From positions 1 to 21,446 of the forward strand of contig CAZXVW010000057.1 in NCBI GenBank assembly GCA_964644025.1: a DNA stretch of 21,446 nt, in the 5' to 3' direction. How positions within the stretch are numbered: the stretch's first letter is position 1; each line of letters begins with the position of its first letter. The DNA is from CAZXVW01 sp964644025 (lineage in GTDB: Bacteria; Acidobacteriota; Terriglobia; Bryobacterales; Bryobacteraceae). The notes under the pieces were generated by a model. The model had not been told where the DNA came from and searched no databases. It saw nothing but the letters and a program-made list of their open reading frames with translations. Shown in pieces: positions 1-7,233 of this stretch. The translations under genes and the position numbers were made by a program.

Positions 1-510
1 GATCCTCAAACAGCAGACCTTACCCTGGTCACAGTTCCGTTCACGCCAGGAGGTGGCGGAAGACCAGGGACTGGTGAGTCCACCGGCGGTGCAACGGACG
101 GTGACGACACGCGGTTGTCTCAAGAACAGAAGTTGAAAGTGGAGCAATGCGGGAGGAGCTTCGCCAAACGAAAGCTCGAAGAAAATGGCTGGCACGTGGA
201 GGAGATGTCGCAAGAGAACCCAGGGTTTGACTTGAAAGCGACCAAGGAGGGCAAGGAACTGCGCATCGAGGTGAAATCCCATCGCCGCGAGAAGCACGTT
301 GTAGAGCTGACGGCACGCGAGCGCGAAGAATACTTAGAATGCCAGCAACAGAACCAAGTCACATGGCAACTTTGGCACATTGAAAACCTGGCGCTGGACG
401 CTCCATCCGCACGACTGACATGTTATGACAGCTTTCCGAAAGATTCAGTTCGCCCTAAACAGTTTTCCGTGGATCTCCGGAAGTGCAAACCCCTGGAACG
501 ACTCCCGTAA
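1..510 (+). CDS. C-terminal part of a DUF3883-domain protein (5' truncated by window edge)
   Basis: The frame is open from the first base of the window to the TAA at 508-510 with no in-frame stop upstream, so this is the tail (169 residues visible) of a larger protein rather than a free-standing gene beginning at the TTG at 115. A Gly/Thr/Asp-rich linker covers residues 15-38. After it comes a compact alpha/beta domain with the pattern NPGFDLKA ... LRIEVKSH ... VELTAREREEY. This matches the DUF3883 (NO VEIN C-terminal) family, a restriction-endonuclease-like fold that usually sits at the end of large helicase, ATPase or Sacsin-like proteins, often in defence or DNA-handling genes. The D...E-x-K arrangement (GFD, then IEVKSH) resembles a PD-(D/E)xK core. 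What the missing N-terminal part contains cannot be known from this window. Confidence 0.72.
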   Translation, partial: DPQTADLTLVTVPFTPGGGGRPGTGESTGGATDGDDTRLSQEQKLKVEQCGRSFAKRKLEENGWHVEEMSQENPGFDLKATKEGKELRIEVKSHRREKHVVELTAREREEYLECQQQNQVTWQLWHIENLALDAPSARLTCYDSFPKDSVRPKQFSVDLRKCKPLERLP

Positions 511-737
511 CAATGAGGCCGATGATGCTTGTTGCGACTCTCCCTGTCGACGAGAGCCGAGGTCAACAGCAGCGATCATCATTGACTCAAAACGAAGGCC
601 GATGCACCCATAGGAGGCCCGCTTCCACGAAACGATGCTCAAGGAGGGCGCCGTCCCGGTGCCGGTGCTGGCCAGGCTGGTGACGGGCCGGCCGCTCGGC
701 GACTGAGCCGGGCCGGCGGCGTCTCTCAGGCAACAAA

Positions 738-1487
738 ATGAAACCGGAGAACATCTGGCAGCCGCTGCTGCGGCAATCGAGCGGCGAAACCTTCCGCCAG
801 GAGATGGTGGCGGGCGTTCCCGAACCCGGCCGCCGGTACCTGCTGCATGCGATGCAGCCCGGAACCCCCCTGACCAATTCAGTGGAACTGGACATGACGG
901 GCCGTTTCCGTGGCTCTCCCAAAGCGAAATGGATGCCCCTGCGGGCCAGCCAGGTTCTCGCGCTGCCAGGCGGCTTCGTCTGGAAAGCATCGATCGGCGG
1001 CATCGTGCGGATTACCGGCAGCGACCGGTACTTCCAAGGCGAAGGAGCGCTCGACTGGCGGCTCTGGGGCCTGGTCCCGGTTATGCGCGCCTCCGGTCCG
1101 GATATCACCCGCTCGGCCCGGGGGCGCCTGGCCGTGGAAGCCGCCGTCTGGCTGCCCGCGGTGCTGTTGCCATGCAACGGCGCCGAGTGGGAGCCCGTCG
1201 ATGACAGCACCGCCAAGGTCATCTTGACCGCTGACGGCGAAGCCTTCGAGATCCTGTTTTCCATCGCCCCCAACGGCGCCCTGGAAAAGGTCCGACTCAA
1301 CCGCTGGGGCAATCACCTCACCCCCGGCGGCGCGTTTCGGCCGATCCCATTCGGCGCTACGGTTTCCGAAGAACAAACCCTCGCGGGCTGCACAGTCCCG
1401 ACTCGGATCGCCGCCGGCTGGCGGCCCGGGACGGATGACTACTTCGAATTCTTCCAGGTCAAGCTGACGCGAGTGCACTACCGGTGA
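738..1487 (+). CDS. DUF6544-family protein
   Basis: A 249-residue protein with no signal peptide or membrane segment. The succession of motifs around residues 45-100 (V-L-MTGRFR, W-P-RASQVLALPGGFVWKA, then a polar stretch and YFQGEGALDWRLWGLVPV) and the later NRWGN and GGAFRPIPFGA segments are the pattern I associate with the DUF6544 (formerly DUF6920) family of soluble bacterial proteins of unknown function. The ATG at 738 follows only a weak AGG (728-730). It is chosen because the conserved part begins soon after it and the frame offers no better start. The 227 bases before it hold no convincing gene or promoter. No operon partner is evident: the next plus-strand genes have their own promoter and operator. 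Confidence 0.75.
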   Translation: MKPENIWQPLLRQSSGETFRQEMVAGVPEPGRRYLLHAMQPGTPLTNSVELDMTGRFRGSPKAKWMPLRASQVLALPGGFVWKASIGGIVRITGSDRYFQGEGALDWRLWGLVPVMRASGPDITRSARGRLAVEAAVWLPAVLLPCNGAEWEPVDDSTAKVILTADGEAFEILFSIAPNGALEKVRLNRWGNHLTPGGAFRPIPFGATVSEEQTLAGCTVPTRIAAGWRPGTDDYFEFFQVKLTRVHYR

Positions 1488-1557
1488 GACGTGGCGCCGG
1501 ACCGAACTCTTCCGCTTCAGCAGGAGGCGTGGGGGATTGGTGCCGTGGGGGCACAAA

Positions 1558-1576
1558 ATACAGTTTCAATCTGTAT
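1558..1576. promoter_or_regulatory. Palindromic operator of the vapBC module
   Basis: A perfect inverted repeat, ATACAG (1558-1563) - 7 bases - CTGTAT (1571-1576), lies immediately before the antitoxin start and overlaps the -10 box. Ribbon-helix-helix antitoxins, alone or bound to their toxin, repress their own operon by binding short palindromes in just this position. The palindrome is seen directly; its role as the VapB binding site is inferred. Confidence 0.6.
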
Positions 1577-1579
1577 AAT
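1574..1579 (+). promoter_or_regulatory. -10 box of the vapBC promoter
   Basis: A consensus TATAAT. No good -35 hexamer lies 16-18 bases upstream. Transcription starting about 7 bases downstream would begin near 1586-1587, exactly at the GTG proposed as the vapB start, which suggests a leaderless mRNA; there is no Shine-Dalgarno sequence upstream. Confidence 0.5.
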
Positions 1580-1586
1580 GGTGCAT

Positions 1587-1817
1587 GTGAAGCAGTTGAA
1601 CCTGAATGTTACGCCGGAATTTGACAAGGATCTCCGGCTATACATGCAGCGAAGAGGTATCAAGCGGAAATCCGAGGCCATCCGCATGGCCCTGCGCGAG
1701 GCGGTGGCGCGGGAGAACGCCGCCGGCTGCGATTTCCGGGCCTGGCTGGGGCTCGGGCTGAAGGCCCCACTTCGCAGCAAGCCGCGTTTTCAGAGTGAGG
1801 ATGAATTGTGGTCGTAG
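1587..1817 (+). CDS. vapB: VapB-type ribbon-helix-helix antitoxin
   Basis: A 76-residue antitoxin. The N-terminal half has the ribbon-helix-helix pattern (beta strand KQLNLNVTP, then helices FDKDLRLYMQRRG and KRKSEAIRMALREAV). The C-terminus is the toxin-binding tail, ending in the acidic/aromatic SEDELWS typical of VapB proteins paired with PIN toxins. Possible starts are ATG 1578, GTG 1581 and GTG 1587. GTG 1587 is preferred because a TATAAT box overlaps the ATG and no ribosome-binding site exists upstream, so a leaderless message beginning at 1587 fits; ATG 1578 would add three residues. The stop overlaps the toxin start by 10 bases, which implies translational coupling. VapB neutralises the downstream toxin and probably represses its own promoter through the adjacent palindrome. 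Confidence 0.82.
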   Translation: MKQLNLNVTPEFDKDLRLYMQRRGIKRKSEAIRMALREAVARENAAGCDFRAWLGLGLKAPLRSKPRFQSEDELWS

Positions 1818-2188
1818 ATACATCGATCCTGCTGGCCGTCTTCTTCAACGAGCGGTTTGGGCCGTGGGCCGTGGACCAGTTGAGCGAAAACGCCCCGCGG
1901 CTCCGGATGAGCACCGTAAATTACGCAGAAACGCTGATCCTGATCCGGGACCGGCAGCCGCAGTTGTTCGGCGAGATTCACGAGTCCCTGCGGAGCAGCG
2001 GCCTTCGGCTGGTCCCCCCAACGGCCGAGCAAGCCGAGATCGCTGCCGAGGCGCGCCTGCGGTATCCACTCAACCTTGGAGATTGCTTTGCCTACGCCTT
2101 GGCGAAGGACGAAGGCTGCCCCATCCTCACCCTCGATGAAGACTTTCGCAAGACTGACGCCACCGTAATCCTGCCCAACACCGGGTGA
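1808..2188 (+). CDS. vapC: VapC-type PIN-domain ribonuclease toxin
   Basis: A 126-residue PIN-domain toxin, normal length for VapC. The metal-binding acidic set is intact: D4 (VVDTSILLAV), E41 (NYAET), D92 (LGDCFAYALA) and D110/D112 (LTLDEDF). Such enzymes are Mg2+-dependent endoribonucleases, commonly cutting initiator tRNA or rRNA when freed from the antitoxin. The start is GTG 1808, which places the MVVDTS strand at the N-terminus as usual. It overlaps the antitoxin gene by 10 bases, so the two are translated as a pair. Nothing in the sequence suggests that the toxin is inactive. Confidence 0.9.
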   Translation: MVVDTSILLAVFFNERFGPWAVDQLSENAPRLRMSTVNYAETLILIRDRQPQLFGEIHESLRSSGLRLVPPTAEQAEIAAEARLRYPLNLGDCFAYALAKDEGCPILTLDEDFRKTDATVILPNTG

Positions 2189-2240
2189 AAGAAACCACGT
2201 TCGGCGCCACTGAGGAGGGCTCCATCCCGGCGGGTGGAAC

Positions 2241-2960
2241 CTACCGCCGGCCGTCTATCACCAGCCGGAACACGGTCCAGATGATTTTCACTCCCGCCTG
2301 GATGGACGCCTTCAGGCTGGCCGAAATCTTGCCGCGGCCGGCGCGCCGGTTGCGGTAGGAGACCGGAACCTCGCGGATCCGCAACCCGCACTGGATGGCG
2401 CGCACCTGCATCTCCACCGTCCAGCCGTAGCCGCGGTCGCGCATCCGCAATCGCCTGAGCGCCTCGCGCCGGATGGCGCGGAACGGCCCGAGGTCGGTGT
2501 AGCGGTGACCGTAGAGCAGACCCACCAGGAAAGTGGCCAGCCGGTTGCCGAAACGCTGATGGAGTTCCATGGCGCCCGGCTCCAGCTCGCCCAAGGCGCG
2601 GGAGCCGATCACCAGATCGGCCGCGCCGTCATAGATCGGCCGGAGAAGGCGGACGGCCTCGGCGGGGTTCTCCGAACCATCGGCCTGCATGAAGACGACC
2701 ACGCTCACCTCCGGCGGCAGCGCGGCGATTCCCCGCTGGCACGCCGCCCCGTAGCCCCGCTCGGGTTCCTTCACGACGATGGCGCCCTCGGCCCGGGCAA
2801 TCTCCCCGGTGCGATCCGTGGAACCGTTGTCGGCGACGATCACCACGTCGAACAGCCCGGGCGGAATGGCGCGCAGCGTCGACGCAATCACGGGTTCTTC
2901 GTTGAGGGCGGGAATTACCAGTGCGGCCCGGCTTTCCGATCCATGCGTGGCGGCGTTCAT
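2241..2960 (-). CDS. Family 2 glycosyltransferase, dolichyl/polyprenyl-phosphate sugar synthase type
   Basis: A 239-residue GT-A fold enzyme that probably transfers a sugar from a nucleotide donor to a polyprenyl phosphate at the inner face of the membrane. Visible motifs are the donor-binding strand LVIPALNEE (15-22) and VADNGSTDRTGEIA (42-55), a QADGS motif (92-96) where most relatives have DADGQ, GSRALGE (119-125), TDLGPFRAIRREAL (155-168) and the acceptor-side YGWTVEMQ (178-185), followed by VPVSYRNRRAGRGKIS (198-213). No long C-terminal membrane region is present, so this is the short DPM1-like form. It is transcribed divergently from signal peptidase I with only 33 bases between the starts. 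No clear ribosome-binding site precedes the ATG. The precise sugar cannot be told. Confidence 0.85.
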   Translation of the reverse strand: MNAATHGSESRAALVIPALNEEPVIASTLRAIPPGLFDVVIVADNGSTDRTGEIARAEGAIVVKEPERGYGAACQRGIAALPPEVSVVVFMQADGSENPAEAVRLLRPIYDGAADLVIGSRALGELEPGAMELHQRFGNRLATFLVGLLYGHRYTDLGPFRAIRREALRRLRMRDRGYGWTVEMQVRAIQCGLRIREVPVSYRNRRAGRGKISASLKASIQAGVKIIWTVFRLVIDGRR

Positions 2961-2993
2961 GGTTTACCATGAAAGAAGAACCGGGCGGCTGCA

Positions 2994-3581
2994 ATGGACG
3001 AGAAACTGCCACAGGAGAACGGGAACCGGCCGACCGAAGCACCTCCGCGGCAGCGCGGATCGGCCGTCGGCGCCCTGTTAAGCTGGGCGCGGGATCTGGC
3101 GCTATCGGTGCTCATCGCCGTGGTGATCATTCTATTTCTCTACCAGCCGGTCAAGGTGGAAGGCACCAGCATGATGCCGTCGCTCACCGACCAGGAGCGG
3201 ATCTTCATCAACAAGTTTATCTACCGCTTCGGCCTGGGCGAAATCCACCGCGGCGACATGGTGGTGTTCTGGGCCCCGGGAGACCCAGCCAAATCTTACA
3301 TCAAGCGGGTAATCGGGCTACCCGGAGACACCGTCGAGATCCGGCGGGGCACGGTCATCGTCAACGGCCGGCCCCTGGTGGAGGACTACGTGCCCGAGGA
3401 ATATCGTGATCACCGCTCCCGGCCCTTGATCACTGTCCCCCCAGGTCAATACTACGTCCTCGGCGACCATCGGAGTTCCTCGAACGACAGCCGCAACTGG
3501 GGACCCGTGGCCCGCGACCGGATCTACGGTAAAGCCGTGTTTGTGTACTGGCCGCTGGAAAAGCTGGGGCCGATCCGCTGA
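2994..3581 (+). CDS. lepB: Signal peptidase I
   Basis: A 195-residue serine/lysine peptidase that removes signal peptides from exported proteins on the outer side of the inner membrane. One membrane anchor spans about residues 34-50. Box B is GTSMMPSL with catalytic Ser59, the general base is Lys104 in YIKRVIGLPGD (102-112), and box E is GDHRSSSNDSR (157-167). All conserved boxes are present and the length is normal for the short Gram-negative or acidobacterial form. The N-terminal 25 residues are hydrophilic and Pro-rich, consistent with a cytoplasmic tail. The start ATG lacks a strong Shine-Dalgarno (only a GGGCGG run upstream). The gene converges on the DUF2905 gene, whose stop lies 13 bases beyond. 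Confidence 0.95.
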   Translation: MDEKLPQENGNRPTEAPPRQRGSAVGALLSWARDLALSVLIAVVIILFLYQPVKVEGTSMMPSLTDQERIFINKFIYRFGLGEIHRGDMVVFWAPGDPAKSYIKRVIGLPGDTVEIRRGTVIVNGRPLVEDYVPEEYRDHRSRPLITVPPGQYYVLGDHRSSSNDSRNWGPVARDRIYGKAVFVYWPLEKLGPIR

Positions 3582-3593
3582 AGTAGCGGCCGC

Positions 3594-3809
3594 TTACTTA
3601 CGGGAAAACAGCCACAGGATCAGGCTCCCGAGTACGCTCAGCAAGATGCAGGTAGTCAGCGGAAAGTAGAAGGTCGAGTTTTTCCCGCGGATAATGATGT
3701 CGCCGGGGAGCCGCCCGATCCTGAACGGCAAGCGCCCGGCCAGCGACACAAGCAACCCGGCAGCCACCAGCGCGAGCCCCAGGAGAATGAGTGTCCGGCC
3801 GAGGTTCAT
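3594..3809 (-). CDS. DUF2905 family small membrane protein
   Basis: A 71-residue protein with two membrane helices (about 4-25 and 49-68) separated by the conserved GRLPFRIGRLPGDI segment and IRGKNSTFYFPLTTCILLS, the diagnostic core of DUF2905. Function is unknown; members are small inner-membrane proteins found widely and often near ruvB or queA in other genomes. The ATG at 3809 is chosen because the family begins with a strand like MNLGRTLILLG. The reading frame runs upstream to 3959, but that part resembles no family and overlaps the divergent Uma2 gene. The gene ends tail-to-tail with lepB, with an 8-bp palindrome GCGGCCGC in the gap. Confidence 0.85.
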   Translation of the reverse strand: MNLGRTLILLGLALVAAGLLVSLAGRLPFRIGRLPGDIIIRGKNSTFYFPLTTCILLSVLGSLILWLFSRK

Positions 3810-3857
3810 CAGCCTCGTTATTCTACGTTTCCTGTCAAGGCGGAGGCAAATTGGTGC

Positions 3858-3863
3858 TACACT
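3858..3863 (+). promoter_or_regulatory. Possible -10 box of the Uma2 gene
   Basis: TACACT matches four of the six bases of the -10 consensus and lies the right distance from ATG 3870 for a leaderless message. No -35 hexamer at normal spacing is evident, so support is modest. Confidence 0.28.
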
Positions 3864-3869
3864 TTGGCT

Positions 3870-4412
3870 ATGGGTGCGCCGCCGATCGCCGATCGGGTCC
3901 CGGTCGAGGAGTATCTTGCAAGTCCCGCCCACGAGCACTTTGAGTATGTCGACGGCCAACTGGTGGAGTTACACTTGGGCGGAAAACCGCATGCTAAGAT
4001 CCAGGCGAGGTTGACTCATATGCTGCTATCCTACGCGGCTCATCACCCAGGGGGATATGTAGCTACCGAACTCCGCTGCCGGTTGAAGATCGGGGGCCGT
4101 TTCCGCTTCCGGCTTCCCGACTTGGCCGTCGTGCTGAACGACCAATCCAGCGAGCAACGATTCCTGGACCGCGCTCCGGACCTTGTGATAGAGATCCGCT
4201 CCCCGGAAGACTCTTTCGCCGGGCTGATGCGGAAGATGGAAGAGTACCTCGCCAACGGCGCCAGGTTGGGATGGCTCGTACTACCAGAAGAACGCTCAGT
4301 GGTGGTCCTGACCCAGGGAAGACTCATCCGGACCGTGGTTAGCGGAGAAACCCTTGATGGGGCCGAGCTGTTTCCGGAGCTGCAGATCCCCATCGACGAC
4401 CTGTTTTCCTGA
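3870..4412 (+). CDS. Uma2 family protein (DUF820, PD-(D/E)xK nuclease fold)
   Basis: About 180 residues with the Uma2/DUF820 order: VEEYLASP near the N-terminus, FEYVDGQLVEL with E34, the KIQARLTHMLLSYAA helix, RLPDLAVV with D84, PDLVIEIRSPED with E108, then a KMEEYLANGARLGWLV helix with K122 and a closing strand with PEERSVVVL. This is a restriction-endonuclease-like core with the acidic residues retained. Members are annotated as Uma2 family endonucleases, but their biological role is not established. They are expanded in Cyanobacteria, Chloroflexi and Acidobacteria. The start could be TTG 3864 or ATG 3870; ATG 3870 is preferred because no Shine-Dalgarno exists and a TACACT box (3858-3863) sits seven bases before it, which hints at a leaderless transcript. 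Confidence 0.82.
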   Translation: MGAPPIADRVPVEEYLASPAHEHFEYVDGQLVELHLGGKPHAKIQARLTHMLLSYAAHHPGGYVATELRCRLKIGGRFRFRLPDLAVVLNDQSSEQRFLDRAPDLVIEIRSPEDSFAGLMRKMEEYLANGARLGWLVLPEERSVVVLTQGRLIRTVVSGETLDGAELFPELQIPIDDLFS

Positions 4413-4418
4413 CTTTGT

Positions 4419-4424
4419 TACAAT
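4419..4424 (+). promoter_or_regulatory. Possible -10 box of the acetyl-CoA synthetase gene
   Basis: TACAAT (five of six consensus bases) in the 39-base gap before the gene. It would give a leader of about 20 bases that includes the strong GAGGAGG ribosome-binding site at 4443-4449. The -35 position falls in the end of the upstream gene and is not recognisable. Confidence 0.33.
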
Positions 4425-4451
4425 CTCCCCTGAAACACTCCTGAGGAGGGA

Positions 4452-6374
4452 ATGCTGAAAAATGAAGACGGCGTCTACCCGCCGCCAGCGGATTTCGTCA
4501 GCAAGGCCAACGTCTCCGGGATGGAAGCCTACCGGCAACTGTATGAAAAGGCCAGAGACACCCCCGAGGAATTTTGGGGTGAACTGGCCGAACGGGAGAT
4601 CTTCTGGTTCAAAAAGTGGGACCGGGTCTTCGAGTGGCGGCCGCCGTTCGTGAAGTGGTTTGCCGGCGGCAAGACCAATGTCTCCTACAACTGCCTGGAC
4701 CGCCACCTGGAAACGCATCGCCGGAACAAGACCGCCATCATCTGGGAAGGCGAGCCGGGCGACGAGCGCACGCTCACCTACGCGGAGCTTCATCGCCTGG
4801 TGGGCCGCTTCGCCAACGTGCTGAAGGCCCGCGGCTACCAGGCCGGCGACAAGGCCATCATCTACATGCCGATGATCCCGGAACTGCCCGTAGCCATGCT
4901 CGCCTGCGCGCGGCTGGGGGTGATCCACAGCGTCGTTTTCGCCGGCTTCTCCGCCGAGGCGCTGAAGGCGCGCATTCAGGACCTGGGCGCCACCCTGGTG
5001 ATCACCGCCGACGGCGGCTGGCGGCGGGGCAAGGAAGTCCGCCTGAAGGACGCCGTCGACGAGGCCCTGGAGGAATGCCCTGGCGTGCACGACGTCATCG
5101 TCCGCCGCCGCACCGGCTCCGAGATCAAGATGAAGGAGGGCCGGGATTCTTGGTGGCATCAGCTCGAACAAGACGTCTCGGACGCCTGCCCGGCCGAGCC
5201 GCTCGACGCCGAGCATCCTTTGTACACGCTCTACACTTCCGGAACAACCGGCCAGCCGAAAGGCATCCTGCACACGACCGGCGGCTACCTGCTCCAGTGC
5301 ACAATGACCATGAAATGGGTCTTCGACCTCAAGGACGACGATGTCTACTGGTGCGCGGCCGACATCGGCTGGGTCACCGGCCACAGCTACATCGTCTACG
5401 GTCCGCTCTCGGCCGGCGCCACCACGGTGATCTACGAAGGCGCCCCGAATACGCCGGGCTGGGACCGCTGGTGGCAAATCGTGGAGAAATACAAGGTGAA
5501 CATCTTGTACACCTCACCCACCGCGATTCGCGCCCTGCTGCGGCAGGGAGAGGAATTGCCGAAACGGCACGACCTTTCCAGCCTTCGCCTGCTGGGCTCG
5601 GTGGGCGAGCCGATCAATCCGGCGGCCTGGGAGTGGTACCACCGCGTCATCGGCAACCGGCGCTGCCCGATCGTGGATACCTGGTGGCAAACCGAAACCG
5701 GCTCGATCCTGATCGCACCCATGCCCGGTGCTGTGCCGCTCAAACCCGGTTCCGCCACGCTGCCGCTGCCCGGCGTGGATGCCGACGTGGTGGATTTCGA
5801 CGGCAACCCGGCCGCGACGGACACCGAAGGATACCTGGTCATCCGCCGGCCGTGGCCGGCCATGATCCGCACCATCTGGGGTGATGCCGAGCGCTACGAA
5901 AATCAGTACTGGGGCCGCGTCCCCGGGGTCTACTTCACCGGCGACGCCGCCCGGCGTGACCAGGATGGCTACTTCTGGATCCTGGGCCGCGTGGACGACG
6001 TCATGAATGTCAGCGGCCACCGGCTCAGCACCATGGAGATCGAGTCGGCGCTGGTGAAGCACCCGGCCGTGGCCGAGGCCGCCGTGGTGGGCAAACCCGA
6101 TGAGCTGACCGGCCAGGCCGTTTGCGCTTTCGTCACCCTGAAAGAGGGCGCCTACGATCCCGATCAGCTCGGCGGCGAGATTCGCGAATGGGTCGCCCAC
6201 GAGATCGGCAAGTTCGCCCGGCCGGCCGAGATCCGCTTCGCCGAGGCCCTGCCGAAAACCCGGAGCGGCAAGATCATGCGGCGGCTGTTGCGGGAAATCG
6301 TCACCTCGAAGGAAGTGAAGGGCGATGTCACCACGCTCGAGGATCTCTCGGTGGTGAGCAAGCTGGCCAAATGA
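4452..6374 (+). CDS. acsA: Acetyl-coenzyme A synthetase (AMP-forming)
   Basis: A 640-residue ANL-superfamily enzyme of full length that converts acetate, ATP and CoA to acetyl-CoA, AMP and pyrophosphate in the cytoplasm, the usual route for acetate scavenging and a feed into the TCA and glyoxylate cycles. Visible are the N-terminal ACAS_N region (about 25-85), the phosphate loop YTSGTTGQPKG (261-271), the acetate pocket segment GWVTGHSYIVYGPL (306-319), DTWWQTETG (409-417) with the Trp that restricts the substrate to short acids, the hinge GRVDDVMNVSGHR (512-524) and the catalytic lysine K607 in PKTRSGKIMRRLLR, which Pat-type acetylation silences in other bacteria. The GAGGAGG just upstream fixes ATG 4452 as the start. 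It appears monocistronic and converges on the phzF-like gene. Confidence 0.96.
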   Translation: MLKNEDGVYPPPADFVSKANVSGMEAYRQLYEKARDTPEEFWGELAEREIFWFKKWDRVFEWRPPFVKWFAGGKTNVSYNCLDRHLETHRRNKTAIIWEGEPGDERTLTYAELHRLVGRFANVLKARGYQAGDKAIIYMPMIPELPVAMLACARLGVIHSVVFAGFSAEALKARIQDLGATLVITADGGWRRGKEVRLKDAVDEALEECPGVHDVIVRRRTGSEIKMKEGRDSWWHQLEQDVSDACPAEPLDAEHPLYTLYTSGTTGQPKGILHTTGGYLLQCTMTMKWVFDLKDDDVYWCAADIGWVTGHSYIVYGPLSAGATTVIYEGAPNTPGWDRWWQIVEKYKVNILYTSPTAIRALLRQGEELPKRHDLSSLRLLGSVGEPINPAAWEWYHRVIGNRRCPIVDTWWQTETGSILIAPMPGAVPLKPGSATLPLPGVDADVVDFDGNPAATDTEGYLVIRRPWPAMIRTIWGDAERYENQYWGRVPGVYFTGDAARRDQDGYFWILGRVDDVMNVSGHRLSTMEIESALVKHPAVAEAAVVGKPDELTGQAVCAFVTLKEGAYDPDQLGGEIREWVAHEIGKFARPAEIRFAEALPKTRSGKIMRRLLREIVTSKEVKGDVTTLEDLSVVSKLAK

Positions 6375-6412
6375 CGTTCGCCGGAATCCAGGGCGCCCGC
6401 ATCTCGCGTGCC

Positions 6413-7189
6413 TTACAGAACGATGTTCCCTTCCAGGTACAGCACAGCCTGGCCCGCGATCTTGACTCTTTCCCCCCGGTCTTCGCAATCGAGTTCCCCG
6501 CCCCGGGCCGACACCTGGCGCGCGCGCAGCCACGGCTTAGCCTTCCGCTGGCTCCAGAACGGGATCAGCGTGCAATGCGCCGAACCCGTCACCGGGTCCT
6601 CGTCAATGCCGAACCCCGGCGCAAAGAAGCGCGAGACAAAGTCCACTTCCCGGCCCGGCGCGGAAACAATTACCGCGGGGGCGATGGCGGCGAGCCGGCC
6701 GAAATCCGGCTGCAGCTCCCGGACCTCATTCTCGGTTTCGTAGACCAGCAGGGAATAGTCGGCCTTTAATACTTCCAGGGGATCGCCCCCCACCGCCTCC
6801 AGCAATCCGGCGGGCGGCTCGTAGGGCAAAGGAGGCCGGGACGGAAAATCCATCACCAGTTTCTCGCCATCCCGCCGGACAACGAGCCGGCCGCCGCGAG
6901 AGGTGAATGTGACCGTGTCCTTACCCGTCTCCAGGTGGTTGAGGATCACGTGCGCCGAAGCCAGCGTCGCATGGCCGCAGAGGTCCACTTCGCAGCGGGG
7001 CGTGAACCAGCGAAGATCGTACTCATCGCCGCGGCGGACGAAGAAGGCGGTTTCGGAGAGATTGTTCTCCGCCGCAATCGCCTGGAGCGTCTCCGCCGGG
7101 AGCCATTCCTCCAGCGGACAGACCGCCGCCGGGTTTCCTCCGAACAGTTTCCGGGTAAACGCGTCGACCTGGTAGAGAGGAATTCGCAT
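6413..7189 (-). CDS. PhzF-family isomerase
   Basis: A 258-residue protein of the PhzF/YddE family, built as two diaminopimelate-epimerase-like halves. The first half starts MRIPLYQVDAFTRKLFGGNPAAV and carries NNLSETAFF with E46, the general acid/base residue of PhzF. It continues RWFTPRCEVDLCGHATLAS (about 60-78). The second half contains the GIDEDPVTGSAHC signature. PhzF itself isomerises dihydro-3-hydroxyanthranilate in phenazine synthesis, but no other phenazine gene is present here, so this is probably a housekeeping homologue of unknown substrate. ATG 7189 is preferred over the longer frame (to 7321) because the family begins exactly there and a GGGAG ribosome-binding site lies just upstream. 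It may be the last gene of the minus-strand run from 8723. Confidence 0.92.
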   Translation of the reverse strand: MRIPLYQVDAFTRKLFGGNPAAVCPLEEWLPAETLQAIAAENNLSETAFFVRRGDEYDLRWFTPRCEVDLCGHATLASAHVILNHLETGKDTVTFTSRGGRLVVRRDGEKLVMDFPSRPPLPYEPPAGLLEAVGGDPLEVLKADYSLLVYETENEVRELQPDFGRLAAIAPAVIVSAPGREVDFVSRFFAPGFGIDEDPVTGSAHCTLIPFWSQRKAKPWLRARQVSARGGELDCEDRGERVKIAGQAVLYLEGNIVL

Positions 7190-7233
7190 TTCTCCCAGTT
7201 TACGATGTCCGGGAGGGACAAAATGCGCCCGCC

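Noticed and set aside
633..704. A 23-codon plus-strand frame in the gap before the DUF6544 gene.
   Set aside because: Too short, no clear initiation signal and no similarity; the gap of about 227 bases holds nothing I can support.
3581..3600. An 8-bp palindrome GCGGCCGC between lepB and the DUF2905 gene as a terminator.
   Set aside because: It is symmetrical but has no loop or T-run; such GC palindromes are expected by chance here.
4296..5477. A 393-codon open frame on the minus strand.
   Set aside because: It is antisense to acetyl-CoA synthetase, which is unambiguous on the plus strand.
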